The notes under the pieces: model-generated
Seen by the model: the letters and a program-made list of their open reading frames with translations, nothing else
Told to the model about the DNA's origin: nothing
Database searches by the model: none
Position numbers and translations under genes: made by a program
From: Beroe forskalii
Lineage: Eukaryota > Ctenophora > Nuda > Beroida > Beroidae
DNA length: 64,000 bases
Reading direction: 5' to 3'
Assembly: GCA_011033025.1 (NCBI GenBank)
Contig: WFMF01000225.1
Location: 186,001 to 250,000, forward strand
Shown: positions 37,031 through 50,623 of the stretch, one piece after another
How positions within the stretch are numbered: position 1 is the stretch's first letter
Layout: the number at the start of each line of letters is the position of its first letter

Positions 37031-38467
37031 ATGTGGTATCCTATTTCATGATTGGAGGGCAAGCATTTTATATGGTGTGGATTAAAATTACCGGCAGCCA
37101 ATAAGGTTAACTATATTGAACAATCACCGTGCAATCATCGTGCAAGTTGACGGTCAATTACTAGCACATGTGATTGAAAGACAGGCAGGTTGGCATAACT
37201 GGCGTGGTGCCAATGATATGTTAATATTCAGGTGTAATTAAGAATATTGGATCAAGCACAAGCTGTTTATAGACTCAATTTCAATCATATTCTCGATATT
37301 TGCTGAACTTGCATACTGGTGTATATTGACAAGTGATATAGTGGAGCTGTGATTGACTTGATCCTGGAATTGATCCAGAGAGAAAGGGGGGAATACGAAA
37401 TTGCTAAATTGAAAGAAAGTTTATAATATAGGGAAATTAGAAATAGAGAATATGGAAAATGAAGAAAGAAATTCTGGGTGAAATCTTTTAACTAAGTTTT
37501 TATGATTCATCTCAAGAAAACTCAAAGTGATGGTAATAAGTAGCGTTGCAAAATTCATTAAAACCACACCTTAAAAGTAAACGCAATGGTCTAGATTACC
37601 AAGAATCGCTTTAAAACTTGGGAAACTTTACGACCGCTTAATAATCACTCTCATGTGTGTCTAGCAGTTAATGGAAATCAAAGCAATCTTCCCGCACAAG
37701 AGAAAAAGGCGGTTAAGATGAAGTCATTATAATAGCACGGTGTAGTAAGTTGAAGACGTTGAACCGCCTATTTTTCGCTCAAGCGGTTTGGTTAGTACTA
37801 TTTAAAGCCTATAAATGGCTTTTTACTTATCTACTTAACGCCGTAAACGTGGAGATAAACAACTTGCAAGTGTTAGGAGTTTCGTGTAGTTAGATTGGTT
37901 TGAGGAAAACTTGCACGGCGTAAAGAAAGTATAAAGACCCATTTAAAAGATCGAGAGTGGGGGACTCACTCACTCAAGTCAACTTTGATAGCAACTCAAA
38001 GTGCTTTAAGAGTCTTTATTCACAAGCGGTGGAAAGTAGTGCCCCAATTAAGGTGTCCGCAAGGTAATCAAACAGTCTACAATTATAAAACTTTCTAAAT
38101 ATTGCCAGGGGCTCTTTAAAACTTTGAATAGCCCTGGTGACGCCAGGTCATGTGATCAATCTAGACAATAGATTAAGAGGGACTGATTTCAAGCACCGGA
38201 CTCACAATGATTGGGTATTTCTCTGCAACTTGGATATTCCATTATTCCAACTTCCAAGTAGCACAAAAATACCGGATATAACAAAATACAGAATATTCTT
38301 AATGGAATATATATCGCAATATCCGCATCAACGTTAAATTTGTTTAACATACCACCACGTGAAACGAATCAAATTCTTTCAAAATGATTTTCACATTTAT
38401 CAACGGGGTAGGTCAAAATTGACCATAGTTTGTGATAATGAATTCAAAAAAATGAAATACCCAATAT
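37031..38467. other. Flank of GPCR-3, conserved in copy B
   Basis: AT-rich DNA matching 46230-46735 and 49027-49903. It contains a MITE (37700-37776) and the empty TTAA site (37572-37575) corresponding to the piggyBac-type insertion in copy B. An open frame in B at 46237-46512 is interrupted here, so it is not called. Confidence 0.55.
37700..37776. mobile_element. AGGCGG-family MITE, copy 2
   Basis: Ends GAGAAAAAGGCGG and CCGCCTATTTTTC; the interior resembles copy 1, with the CRE-like centre decayed to GATGAAGTCATTAT. Confidence 0.8.
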
Positions 38468-38792
38468 AGTCTGATGAGACTTAAAAACACAAAGAGATTG
38501 GAGTTGTTTTATAGTTTGATGCTTCTAAATGTCGAGGCTTTCGACATCTAGAAACAAATGGGGTGCACTATCAAATAGGGTGCGCTAATATTTATGTGCA
38601 TGGATAAAGAAATAAGGCACAAGCTATATTGCAAACACATGCTTGTTTGCAATATAGCTTGTGCCTTATTTCTTTCTTTATGCACATAAATATGAGCTGC
38701 ACCCTATTTGACAGAGTAAAATATGTCGACATCTGACATCTGACAACATAAAACAACACCCATCTCTTTGTGTTGCTAAGTCTTATCAGACT
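38468..38792. mobile_element. Fold-back MITE with ~160-bp arms (copy A)
   Basis: The outer ends AGTCTGATGAGACTT and AAGTCTTATCAGACT, the AACACAAAGAGAT blocks, and the central AAGGCACAAGCTATATTGCA/TGCAATATAGCTTGTGCCTT arms form one long hairpin. Copy B has the orthologous element at 49904-50248. Confidence 0.9.
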
Positions 38793-39249
38793 TCTTGAGA
38801 AGCATTTGAGATGCTGCTGACCTCTCTGCAACGCAGAACAACGAGAGCTGGTTAAGTGGTAGGTAGGAAAGCAAATACTGAGGATTTCATAACACCGAAA
38901 GTAAGTGATTGAAATGAGTGATTTGCATTTTAAATGCAAAGTTAACATTTTCATGAGCAATTTACGAGTAATTTATATTTAGAAAGCCACCCTTTTATAT
39001 GCTGTTGACCGGAAACAACACAGACTATAAAAAAGTATTCATTAAATAAATAAGTATATATTCATTAAATCCCAATAAAACTTTTAATGAGATATTCCCC
39101 CGGTAACTAATGGAGTTCAACCAAACACTGAGTCTAGCCGGTGTTTCATTGGTTAGTGGTTAATGAATTCCAGCTCAGTTCAACAGCGCAGTGGTTAATG
39201 AATTCATTCCAGCTCAGTTCAACAGCGCGTGCTATTAAAGCTCTCTCAC

Positions 39250-39268
39250 GAGAAATATAGGCGGTTGG
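39250..39268. mobile_element. Half MITE at the duplication junction
   Basis: GAGAAATATAGGCGGTTG matches the left end of the complete element at 50624, then switches abruptly to the GPCR-2 intron 3 repeat (GACAACAGCTCAC). This is the breakpoint of the segmental duplication. Confidence 0.88.
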
Positions 39269-39269
39269 A

Positions 39270-39840
39270 CAACAGCTCACAATGACAACAGTTCACTCTG
39301 ACAACAGATCACTCTGACAACAGCTCACAATGACAACAGTTCACTCTGACAACAGCTCACAATGACAACAGATCACTCTGACAACAGCTCAGTAACTCAC
39401 AATGAGAACAGCTCAGAAGCTCACTCTGACAACAGCTCAGTAGCTCACAATGACAGCAGTACGTCAGTACACTCTGACAACAGATCCCTCTGACAACAGC
39501 TCGCATTGGCAACAGCTCACAATGACTATATAGTTCACTCTGACAACAGCTCACAATGTCAACAGCTCACTCTGACAACAGATCACTCTGACAACAGCTC
39601 ACTCTGACAACAGCTCGGTAGCTCACAATGACAGCAGTACGTCAGTACACTCTGACAACAGATCACTCTGACAACAGCTCATTCTAACAACATTTCACTC
39701 TGACAACAGCTCAGAAGCTCACAATGACAGCAGTACGTCGGTACACTCTGACAACAGATCACTCTGACAACAGCTCATTCTAACAACATTTCACTCTGAC
39801 AACAGCTCAGAAGCTCACAATGACAACACACTGACACACC
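39270..39840. repeat. CTCTGACAACAG short tandem repeat, copy B
   Basis: Same 15-17-bp repeat as 25965-26210, longer here, with a higher-order unit including AGCAGTACGTC. Only one exon 3-tail copy follows it, in contrast to six in copy A. Confidence 0.9.
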
Positions 39841-39861
39841 ATGACAACACTGATAACCCAC

Positions 39862-40844
39862 CAGATAGAGTTAGCTGCGATAGTGTACATGTAGCACCAC
39901 CAAGTCAGCACCCCGTTGTCATCAATACCAACGTAGTTAGCGTTGAGGATTCCCATTCCTTACCAAAAATCGCAATAGAGTTATCAGATGTCGCTTACAG
40001 CCACGTTCAGGATGAAAAAATTCTGAAAATGTAACCAATTACACAGTGTAATCAATTACACAGGAGTGATCAATTACACAGGTGTGATCAGTTACACTGA
40101 TTAAATCTGCATAACTTCTCAGATTTAATCAATAACAAGGATTTCAAAGTGAGAAGGTATTTTGTTTAATGAATTTGACGCACGGGCCACTATATTGAAT
40201 TTCGATATTTCAATGTGATTTGTTTGCTATAAAATCGAAATATGCGAAGCCGCGCAATCGAAATCGTACCGAACCTAAAAACGCACCAATTCAGCACTGT
40301 TAAGTGTAAGGCAACTTAACTGCCTCAAGTTCAGCACTGTAAATATTTGCAGTGTAAGGTTTTACCTGGCAGTAGGGCAGCTTGACGTGGAAGATAAGGC
40401 AGTAGATAGTGAAGGTACTCATGATGGTTCCAATAACTCCGATACAGAACAAACACGTGCCCTGAAACACAAGGAAATGTTTTGTGAGAGAACAGAATCG
40501 GTGAAAATGATAAGGAATCGGTCAGACTATAAATCGAAGTAACCTTCAAGTTGAACCAATACACAAGTGGAAAGCCTGTATGAGTGGTGAAATGGTCAAA
40601 ATAAAGTCATTTATTCAAGAACGCTTATCTAAATCTTGACTCACGTTAGTTGATATACCGTTATTAAATCAGTATCACGCACGTACAAATCGCGATCGCA
40701 CGTACAAATCGTGGTAATCTGGAAATTTCAAAATGCGTGCTAAGCACATCTATAACAAGTTATACTCACATTTGCCACGAGAAAGGCACAAGTCTCAGTG
40801 ATATTGGTGTCAAGACAGACACTGTCGTCAATGTTATACCCCAT
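39862..40844 (-). pseudogene. GPCR-2 copy B: exons 1-3 only, exon 3 frameshifted
   Basis: Exon equivalents are 40844-40770, 40461-40366 and 40022-39862, with splice signals kept. Exon 1 and exon 2 stay open (one G-to-C residue change in FGIG). Exon 3 breaks at AVSDI, where a TGA and indels disrupt TM2; the ECL1/TM3 part (ANYVGIDDNGV...) is intact in another frame. Exon 4 was left behind by the duplication breakpoint, so a full receptor cannot be made from this copy. Confidence 0.87.
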
Positions 40845-43800
40845 ACTTCTCAAAAAAGTGTAGTACGATTAGATAAATATTTAGCAAATTAACTTGGCAA
40901 TACTTAAACGGTTTTATAACTATCAGTTTTCCACGCAACATTAAGAATGCCCAATCAATAACAGTTGACAATAACAGAGCAACAAAAACAACAAAGCCTC
41001 CTATTCCGTCCACAAAGAAAAGAATTCTTCAATTATAATCTGGATCTAAAAGTGGTATCCTATTACAATTCAAATTTCGGCAGCACCTACGAAACCACTA
41101 AAAGCTCCTATAATTCTACTCATGTTAAGATTAACGCAGAAATATCGCTTGCATTGGCTGAGATTGATCGAGAATGAGGTGAGCACTATGTATTACATCA
41201 TGTACCATCAGGTGATCAGTACAAATTACTAAAAAAGGATATTACGTAATCATAGAACCCTCTGTCGTTCTCGGAAAATATCCCGAAATAGTCCCGATAG
41301 GGCAAAAGGCACGTGTCTACGTAAAAATATTATTAATGCTCTGATTAATATTGGACATGAGACCTGCAAATGAGACTGACGCTGATTGCATTTCTAAACT
41401 GACATATCGGAACTGATAGATCTAGTTATATCCAACACCAGAAAGAAGAAACGCCCCTCGAATGATAAATAAATGGAACGAGTTAAGAATATCGGGTGCT
41501 TATAAGTCCGCTACACTTCCCAGGAAATCACGGGTTTGATGGGTACAGTCACGTGATGAATAGGTCCCATGGTAGGAATGCCTGGATATGTCACGTGATC
41601 GAATATGTCACGTGAAATTCTTATCAGTTACTCTTTATTCAACTTGAAATGAACTAGAAGGAATCTATTCTTTAGGAATTTACTTAGGAATGGAATGTAT
41701 TCTGGTCTACATAAGTCTACCTCAATATATAAATGATAACGTCAACATTCGATCTGCCTACTCAATGAATCAATTTAAGGGAAGGAACGCCTTTCACAAG
41801 AGTCCTAACTCAATCTACTCAGTCAGTGCACAGAATAGTGTAGAAATATCTCGGATCTGTGGTACGTGACAGCAACTTCACATGTTTCACATTACCATGG
41901 TTACAACTATGTTCTCATGGTTACAACCATGTTCTCATGGTTACTATGTTCTTATCTCATCTGTAAATATAACCATGATATGAAATAACTTCTGTAACCG
42001 AATGTTTTTATAAAAAGTAAAAAAACAGACCCTGAAACCTGTGAGTTGAGTACTAGACCAGTATTAACTCATTAAGTAGGGATCTTGTAAAACAGTATCA
42101 TACTCATAGTTCAATAGAATCAAACAGACATGCAGTACTCAGTAAAAAGTCACATGAAGGTTCCAGTCAGACGTGGGAATTCTTTAAATTCTTGGTAGGA
42201 ATTTTTCCGAAAATCGGAATGATAATAGTTTGCGATATCATATAATAATATCGGTTTGAAGGATCTCAAACGGCAGATATATGTGATTTAACATTACCGT
42301 TATTCAAAACTCGAAAGGTGATGTTTGTTGGAGGGAAAGATAAGATAAAGAATGAAATAAAATTTGTGTATATTTTAATTTTTCCGATTCCTAGAGGTGG
42401 GGGAATTGATAATATTATTTCAAATCGAAGTTTATAATTTATTATCAAGTTACGCAATAAAATCCTCACTTGTCTAAAACGAATAAAATCAGATAACCAA
42501 AATCAAAGCTTTAAAACATATCTGTAAACTAAATCAGCAATAATTTAATATATTCAATATAATGAAATAAATTAAAAACATAAAATATTCTAGCTCTACA
42601 TAAATCAAACAATAAATCAAGCAAGCGCAACAAATATAATTGAATAATGATTTGAATGGAGAAATCAAATAATTTACTTAAAAATAAGTAATTCGATTAA
42701 TAATGTACCCATACTTTGGATTTAGATGATTCAGAAAATTTAAGCAATTGAATTATTAAAAACACTTCCAATTCTAATCAGAAGTTGAATTTGACTCCCA
42801 TTAATATACAGCAATGTCGGATTAAGAAACTGCCAAAATTGAAATATAAAGCTTTTAAATCGCTGTGTCAGATTAAAATACTGAAAATTGAAAATCAGTT
42901 TTAAAATTATATGAAGCACCTGTTTGCCTGGGTGATTTCATACTGGCTATGCGTGAAACAGACCTAAAATATCAGATAAATCATAAATTGATTAAGATAT
43001 CAGAAATTTTACAAACGAGATAAAAATATTTGATCATTTTCTAAATAATCTCAAAGTGATGAAGGACTGTATTATGAAGTATAATTTTAATTACGTGTCC
43101 TGCATCAAATTTACCTTATGGCAAATAATTCTAAATTCTTAGCTCTTGTTCTCGTATCATCGATATCTAGCCAGAAAATTGGCAAGGTTCTGAAAACAAT
43201 ACGTTGAAGTATTATAAATTGTAAAACTTGAAATCTGGCTACGGACTTTCAACTTCAATTCTAAGTATAGGTAAAACTCAAATCTACAGCAATCTGACAA
43301 CATGCGAAGTCAGAAAATACGTCTATACGCCGCGTTCTGTAAGCCGCGCATACAAAAGACAAGCATACTGTTCTAACAGCCCATGTGAGGGATGGTTCAC
43401 AAATTATTACATAATCGGGGCTTCAAAAGATTACGCTACAAAAATCAAACAACTGTGATGTTAACTTGATTACAGGCTGGGGGTTAAAAGTCCCGAAAAT
43501 TGATATAGTGAAGTGTGAACGACCCTCTTTATGAAGTTTAAAAAGTGTACTATGTACGTATGTACATTGTACATCAGTTAATTAAAGCTACATTCTTCAA
43601 TTAGATCTATTTTGTTATAACTTCAATCAAACATCAATTTATGAAATCATCAAAATATGCTTGGACCACCAAGCTTCAATCATTATTCAGCTGACGACAT
43701 GAATCGCATGATTTTCGAAAGCTTCTGACATTTAAATCTTAAAATGTATCATTCAATTCAACGTTCCTCAACTTTCCTAATCCTACTTCAAGAGTATAAG

Positions 43801-43899
43801 TTCTTGTTCAGTCCATCATTGAGATAATACTATGTCTCATGTCGTATGTCATCTGAAACCTGTTCAGAGTTCGCTTATCTTCAAGTGTACGGAACCTGT
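40845..43899. other. Intergenic region of copy B
   Basis: Matches 27845-33125 without the 29197-30840 block. No gene recognised. Confidence 0.55.
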
Positions 43900-46080
43900 T
43901 CAGAGTTCGCTTATCTTCAAGTTCACAGCCAGGTAGAGCTTATTCTGGTGTATCTGGTACACGTCGTTCCGTGGCAGGATCTTACGGATTTCTTCTGAGT
44001 CAACCGGCGTCCCAGTGGTCTTCTTATCTGGATGTGAAACCTGGGTTAGACGAAGTTTATTAATCCATTTCATGCCTACGTTTCATGAATTTAACTAAAT
44101 TTCATGCATTTAATGATTTTTTTGTTTTGTTTTTTAATGATTTTTCATTGATTTAGGTTTCAATGCATTCATGTAGGCTTCAAGCATTAAACGGTATTCC
44201 AAGCATTCCTTGATCTATAATATATTCAATGTGAAAAAATATCGGTGAGAATGGTACTCGCTTTCATATGCAGTAGTATAAAAGCTCAAGAACTATAGAA
44301 CTGCACTCCAAGCCGAATAAAATAGATAATGGCAGCTCAATAAAAGGAGTAACAATCAAGGCCTTGCAAGAATATCTTGGAATACTGCTGGTTTAGAAGC
44401 AAATATTTGGGATATTTGGTGGTATGCATAACTAGGGGACCTCTTATGGTTATAAAAGTTTTGCTTTATGCTTAAGGAAAATGCCTTATAATACATGCTT
44501 TGCCTTATGCATATAGCAATTGCTTTATGCATAGTTACGTTGATGCATTCTAAGGAAGTATGGAGTATAGAAGGTGCCTATTTCACTTCTACTTTAAAAG
44601 GGATGTATATTTCAAGGTACCTCACCTTTAGACATTGAGAGCGTAGACCTCAAGTAATCCTCAAAGGCTCCCCTGTAAACAAGATGACAGGTTTTATGAA
44701 GGGAGTTCAGGAACACCGATATATTTGTAAAGTACAGCACGTAAAACTCCGCTTTGAGTAGCTTAGTCCCAAAACCCGTGGATATTTTCTTGATTTCGCA
44801 ACGAATACACTGAACAAGAAACCAGCGTGGTGTTTTCGCCAGCACAGAACCGTTCCCATGATCTTCCTGTTCTGACCCATATGTTTGTGTAGTCCGGGTT
44901 CTCAGCAGGGACACTGAGATAAAGAGGCCGCACTACGAGCGATAAACCGGCCGGTATCGGGGAGTATCATGGTAGATCCCCCCGAGAATCATGGATATCA
45001 GCTACGCCCGTCAGCGGTTTAAACACTGAAACACCCCCTTTTCAGATCTCGGATGTTTTGGTGTTTACCCCCCCTATCTTTTTAAAACCACCCCCCAGTT
45101 GGGGGGGGTTACACAGACACATTTAATCCCAACATTATGGGGAAAGCGGCCGACAACGTTTTTGGCTAGAAGGCCATGGGGCCGGGGAGGCGACTGCAAA
45201 ATGAAACCTCGAAGGGCAGTTTTCCGAAAAATCTTTGAAAGCGATGGAGGGATGAGATGGCACAGTGGGATCCAAATCGGGGGAGGGGGAGGTTAGTTAG
45301 GGAAAAAGGAGGGAAAAGTTGGCGGTAATTAAAGGGGGTTAGTTGGCATGAAACGGTTTTTCAAAGGGGTGTCAAGAGAACTGTTTTAAATTTATGTCAA
45401 AGAAAGGTATAAAAAAGTGGTCTCAAAGAGAACTGATGTTATATGTCAAAAAAGGGAATTAAAGTGGGAAAAGAAACTGTGTAAAAGGAAGTGTCAAAAA
45501 AAAAGGATGCAAAAGGGGAAAAAGGAGGGGTTTTTAAAAGAAATCAAAGAACGGTTAAAAGAGTGGTTAAAAAGTGTTTCAAAGGGGTTCAAAAGGGTGT
45601 CAAGAGGGGGTTTCAAAGAGCATTGCAAGGAAGGGTGTGAAAGTGGTGTAAAAGCCACATTCTTTTGGGGCAACCCAGTACGGTTTTGTATCTGAGATAT
45701 ATTGAATATTGTTTTTTTTAAAACAGGGATCAATTTCATCAAAATTGAAAAAAAATTTTTTAAACAAACTAAAAAAACAACCCAGTGTTTTTTCAACCAA
45801 AAAATCAGATTTCATAAATAATATGTCCAAAACACAATTAGAGGGGGGAAATCAAAGAAAAAAAATTTTTAAAAATTTTTTCCTATAAAATAATATGTAA
45901 AGAATATTTAAAATCTTAAAAATTATTAAATTAAAATAGTTTGATTTTGATTAAACTAAATATAATTAAAATCATCCCCATTCCCCAAGACAGGCTAGCC
46001 TGATGGTTTTTTAAAGTTTTATCTGACGGGAAGGGGAGGGGGTGGGGGGGGTGGAGTTAAAAGGGGGGGTTTTGTATGAC
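43900..46080 (-). pseudogene. GPCR-3 copy B: degraded
   Basis: The tail exon 44027-43900 is intact, and the TM7/helix 8 part (LNS...YLRSTLSMSK, about 44930-44626) is recognisable but frameshifted in TM6 and TM7. Further upstream (44930-46080) exons 2 and 1 survive only as scattered similarity (for example TTATCTGACGGGAAGG at 46018) amid G and C runs. The homopolymer-rich texture could partly be poor consensus, so the degree of decay is uncertain. Confidence 0.8.
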
Positions 46081-46735
46081 CTACTCCCCCATTAGAGGGG
46101 GGTTTTGAAATTGGGTTGGGGGATTGTTCCTATTCCCAAAAGGGGGGAGGTTGTTTTATGTGAGGTTCACACCATCCACAAAAAGGGCCCCAAACTAAAA
46201 GTTCTATTTCATGATTGGGGGCAAGTTTATTAGGGTTTGGGAAAAAATGGGCAGCCAATTAGATTAACTATATTGAACAATCACAGTGCAATCATCGTGC
46301 AAGTTGACGGTCAATTACTAGCACATGTGATTGAGAGACAAGCAGAATGGCGTAACTGGCGTAGAGCCAATAATATGCTAATTATATGCAGTTGTAATTT
46401 AGAATATTGGATCCAGCACAAGCTGTTTATAGACTCAATTTCAATCATATTCTCGATATTTGCTGAACTTGCATACTGGTGTATATTGACAAGTGATATA
46501 GTGGAGCTGTGATTGACTTGATCCTGGAATTGATCCAGAGAGAAAGGGGGGGAATACGAAATTGCTAAATTGAAAGAAAGTTTATAATATAGGGAAATTA
46601 GAAATAGAGAATATGGAAAATGAAGAAAGAAATTCTGGGTGAAATCTTTTAACTAAGTTTTTATGATTCATCTCAAGAAAACTCAAAGTGATGGTAATAA
46701 GTAGCGTTGCAAAATTCATTAAAACCACACCTTAA

Positions 46736-49026
46736 CCCATATTCTCCCGAACCTCGAAAACGTCAATCTTTTGAGCTGATTTTTTGTCTGAAGACTAGTA
46801 TAACCCTAACTAAGGTTTGAGGAAAGTTTTGAGCCCCAACCATCTTCTGCACGTGCGCGGCGGCCCGTACTATATATAGGACGTTATTTGAAAAATACCC
46901 GTAGCTGTACTATATAAAGGACATTATTTCAAAAATGATGTACTATATATAGTACGGGTCTCATAAAACGTAGTAGGAGTCAATAAGTGGACAATCCGGG
47001 CGAAATTTACAGATGTTTTCAAACATATTGAAGGAAAAACTGGAGCAAAACTTATTTTGGTCCTATGAAAGTGTACAAATGACTCTGACTCCTGGCAACC
47101 CTCTACTGACCCCTGATGAACCTCTCCCTGACCCCTTGGTTAACCTCTCCTGACCCTTAGTTAACGCTCCCTGACCCCCTTGGTTAACCTCTCCTGACCC
47201 CTTGGTTAACCTCTCCTGACCCCTTGGTTAACCTCTCCTGACCCCTTGGTTAACCAGCTCCTGACCCCTTGGTTAACCTCTCCTGACCCCTTGGTTAACC
47301 TCTCCTGACCCCTTGGTTACTCTCTCTGACCCCTTGCTAACCTCTCCTGACCCCTTGGTTAACCTCTCCTGACCCCCTTGGTCGCTGGTCCCTCTGGTCC
47401 TTGGTTAACCTCTCCTGACCCCTTGGTTAACCTCTCTTGATCCCTTGGTTAACCTCTCCTGACCCCCTTGGTTAACCTCTCTTTGACCCCTTGGTTTTTA
47501 ACCTCTCCTGACCCCTTGGTTAACCTCTCCCTGACCCCTTAAGTTGGCACCTCTTGACCCCTGGTTAACCCCTTGGTTAACACCCCCTACACCCTCTCCT
47601 GATCCCCTTGGTTAACCTCTCTTGATCCCCCTTGGTTAACCTCTCTGACCCCTTGGTTAACCTCTCCTGACCCCTTGGTTAACCTCCTCCTGACCCCTTG
47701 GTTAACCTCTGACCCCTTGGTTAACCTCTCCTGACCCCTTGGTTAACCTCTCCTGACCCCTTGGTCAACCTCTCCTGACCCTTGTCAACCCCTGACCCTT
47801 GGTCAACCTCTCCTGACCCCCTTGGTTAACCTCTCCTGACCTATGAAAGTGTACCAATGGCTAAATAAATGGACAAGACGTGTTGATAAGCGATTGAAAA
47901 TGGTCAGTTTAAATAGTGATCAGACGGTGGTCAAGAGGGATCAAAGTTGGGGTTTGTATACACGTACTAGTTCATGTTTTGCACGGCATTTAAATTAATC
48001 ATTCAGTAACTTTTAACTTGGAGGAGGAAGTTGATATAATTTCCTGTAAAATGCAGCAGTTCAAATAGACGCCAGGAATTTGCGAGGTGATGTCCAGTGG
48101 CCCCTACATGCTGGCAATTACAGTGTCCTTATCCATTGAAACGAGGCTCAATCAATGCGAATATTACCACAATATGATAGATGTAGACACCACTTGGTAG
48201 AATGTAAACTGTTTTTCATACATGTTGATTCCTGGGCAAAATAGACTCCGCTGGTGGACTGAGGAGTTCGTTATGAACTATTTTTCGCTAATGTAGAGCA
48301 CATGCATGATATAGGAGCAGAGTTAACTTGCGGAGCAAATTCTGCAAGCAACTTCCATCAGTAGAATTGATTGACGGACTAAAACTCCACTACAGGCTTT
48401 ACTCCATGGTGGTTTTTTACTCTGCAGCAAACTTTTTTTGGTGCTAAAGGCCCAATCAAGTCCACCAAACATATTTAAGTGAGCTTTAGCCGAGTCTGTT
48501 GAGGCTTATATGTCGAGATACGTGCTATATGTAGAGCATTATTCAGAAATTGATGTCCTACATATAGTACGTGCTATATTTAGGACATGAATTTTCATAT
48601 AATGTCCTACTTATAGGACGTACCAGATATAGTACGTCTATTTTCAAATAACGTACTATATATAGTACACTCAATTATGCATGAATTTTATGCAATTATG
48701 CATTTCTTATATACAAAATTTAACCGCCCATAATTATTTGCACATGCCTTGGCTATCGATAACAGGTAAAAACAAGATTCATGCTGGTTCAAATTTTGGG
48801 AAATATCACGCTAGGTCATGTTAATTGGAAATCATGAAAATTGTACCACTTTCTATGCATATATCATGCATTCAAAAAATAACCATGCATTCAGGTTTGT
48901 TTCTACGACCCAATACATCCTTCAGGCATGCAGTGCAAAAGAAATTGAGTAAAAATAACGTTTCTCTGCAAAATGAGGCTTCTATATAGTACCTGTCCTA
49001 TATATAGGACAATGGGAGAATATGGG
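46736..49026. mobile_element. piggyBac-type TTAA element, 2291 bp, non-autonomous
   Basis: Perfect 13-bp inverted ends CCCATATTCTCCC (46736-46748) and GGGAGAATATGGG (49014-49026) are flanked by TTAA on both sides (46732-46735, 49027-49030). Copy A has a single TTAA at 37572-37575 with identical flanks, the empty site. TTAA duplication with ends starting CCC is the piggyBac hallmark. Subterminal zones (46868-46970 and 48520-48670) carry many palindromes such as GTACTATATATAGTAC and CCTATATATAGG. There is no transposase frame; the middle is a 22-bp minisatellite. Confidence 0.92.
47090..47842. repeat. 22-bp minisatellite inside the TTAA element, about 33 copies
   Basis: Units of CCCCTTGGTTAACCTCTCCT plus GA with small indels, running CTGACCCC... 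to 47842. Confidence 0.95.
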
Positions 49027-49155
49027 TTAAAAGTAAACGCAATGGTCTAGATTACCAAGAATCGCTTTAAAACTTGGGAAACTTTACGACCGCTTAATAA
49101 TCACTCTCATGTGTGTCTAGCAGTTAATGGAAATCAAAGCAATCTTCCCGCACAA

Positions 49156-49231
49156 GAGAAAAAGGCGGTTAAGATGAAGTCATTATAATAGCACGGTGTA
49201 GTAAGTTGAAGACGTTGAACCGCCTACGTTT
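49156..49231. mobile_element. AGGCGG-family MITE, copy B counterpart of 37700
   Basis: Same element as 37700-37776, with the right end mutated to CCGCCTACGTTTC. Confidence 0.8.
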
Positions 49232-49903
49232 CGCTCGCGCGGTTTGGTTAGTACTATTTAAAGCCTATAAAGGGCTATTTACTTATCTACTTAACGCCGT
49301 AAACGTGGAGATAAACAACTTGCAAGTGTTAGCAGTGTCGCGTAGTTAGATTGATTTGAGGAACACTTGCACGGCGTAAAGAAAGTATAAAGACCCATTT
49401 AAAAGAGTGAGAGTGGGGGGACTCAAGTCAACTTTAATAGCAACTCAAAGTGCTTTAAGAGTCTTTAATTACAAGCGGTGGAAAGTAGTGCCCCAATTAA
49501 GGTGTCCGCAAGGTAATCAAACGGTCTGCAATAAAACTTTCTAAAGATTGCAAGGGGCTCTTTAAAACTTTAAATAGACCTGGTGACATCAGGTCATGTG
49601 ATCATTCTAGACAATAAATTAGGAGGGACTGATTTTAAGCACTGGACTCACTATGATTGGATATTTCTCTGCAACTTGGATATTCCAAGTAGCACAAAAA
49701 TACAGAATATCACAAAATACAGAATATCATAAAAATGGAATATATAATATCGAAGGATCCGCATCAACGTGAAATTTGTATAATCTATCACGATGTGAAA
49801 CGAATCAAATTCTTTCAAATTGATTTTCAAATTTATCAACGGGGTTGGTCAAGATTGACCATAGTTTGTGATAATGAATTCAAATAAATGAAATACCCAA
49901 TAT

Positions 49904-50248
49904 AGTCTGATGAGACTTAAAAACACAAAGAGATTGGAGTTGTTTTATGCTTCTAAATGTCGAGGCTTTCGACATCTAGAAACAAATAGGGTGCACTATC
50001 AAATAGGGTGCGCTAATATTTATGCGCATGGATAAAGAAATAAGGCACAAGCTGAATTGCAAACAAGCATTGCTATATTGCAAACACGCAATATAGCAAA
50101 CACGCAAGCTTGTGCCTTATTTCTTTATTTATGCACATAAATATTAGCTGCACCCTATTTGACAGAGTAGAATATGTCAAAAAGCCTCGACATCTGACAA
50201 CATAAAACAACACCCATCTATTTGACGTGTTGTTAAGTCTAATCAGAG
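49904..50248. mobile_element. Fold-back MITE (copy B)
   Basis: Counterpart of 38468-38792; the centre has a local duplication of the GCAATATAGCAAACACGC type. Confidence 0.88.
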
Positions 50249-50623
50249 TTCTTCAGAAGCATTTGAGATGCTGCTGACCTCTCTGCAATGCAGAAAAAGC
50301 AAATACTGAGGATTCCATAACACCGAAGGTAAGTGATTGAAATGAATGATTTGTTAACATTTTTATGAGCAATTTAAGAGTAATTTATATTTAGAAAGCC
50401 ACCCTTTTATATGCTGTTGACCGGAAACAACACAGACTATAAAAAAGTATTCATTAAATAAATAAGTATATATTCATTAAATCCCAATAAAACTTTTAAT
50501 GAGATATTCCCCCGGGGAGCTAATGGAGTTCAAACAAACACCGAGTCTAGCCGGTGTTTCATTGGTTAGTGGTTAATGAATTCCAGCTCAGTTCAACAGC
50601 GCGTGCTATTAAAGTTCCCTCAC

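Larger units (their letters stand above)
25965..39268. repeat. Segmental tandem duplication, copy A
   Basis: Paired landmarks with copy B in the same order and orientation: 27170/40022, 27531/40461, 27844/40844, 31125/42266, 33253/44027, 34059/44626, 37575/46735, 38468/49904, 39250/50624. The copy runs from GPCR-2 intron 3 to the middle of a short MITE. Copy A has about 1.6 kb (29197-30840) that copy B lacks. Confidence 0.93.

Noticed and set aside
44930-46230. Extreme G/C homopolymer tracts as a special sequence class
   Set aside because: The matching copy A sequence lacks them; the pattern looks like poor consensus or decay.
46237-46512. Open frame in copy B as a gene
   Set aside because: Copy A carries stops in the same place, and no domain is recognisable.
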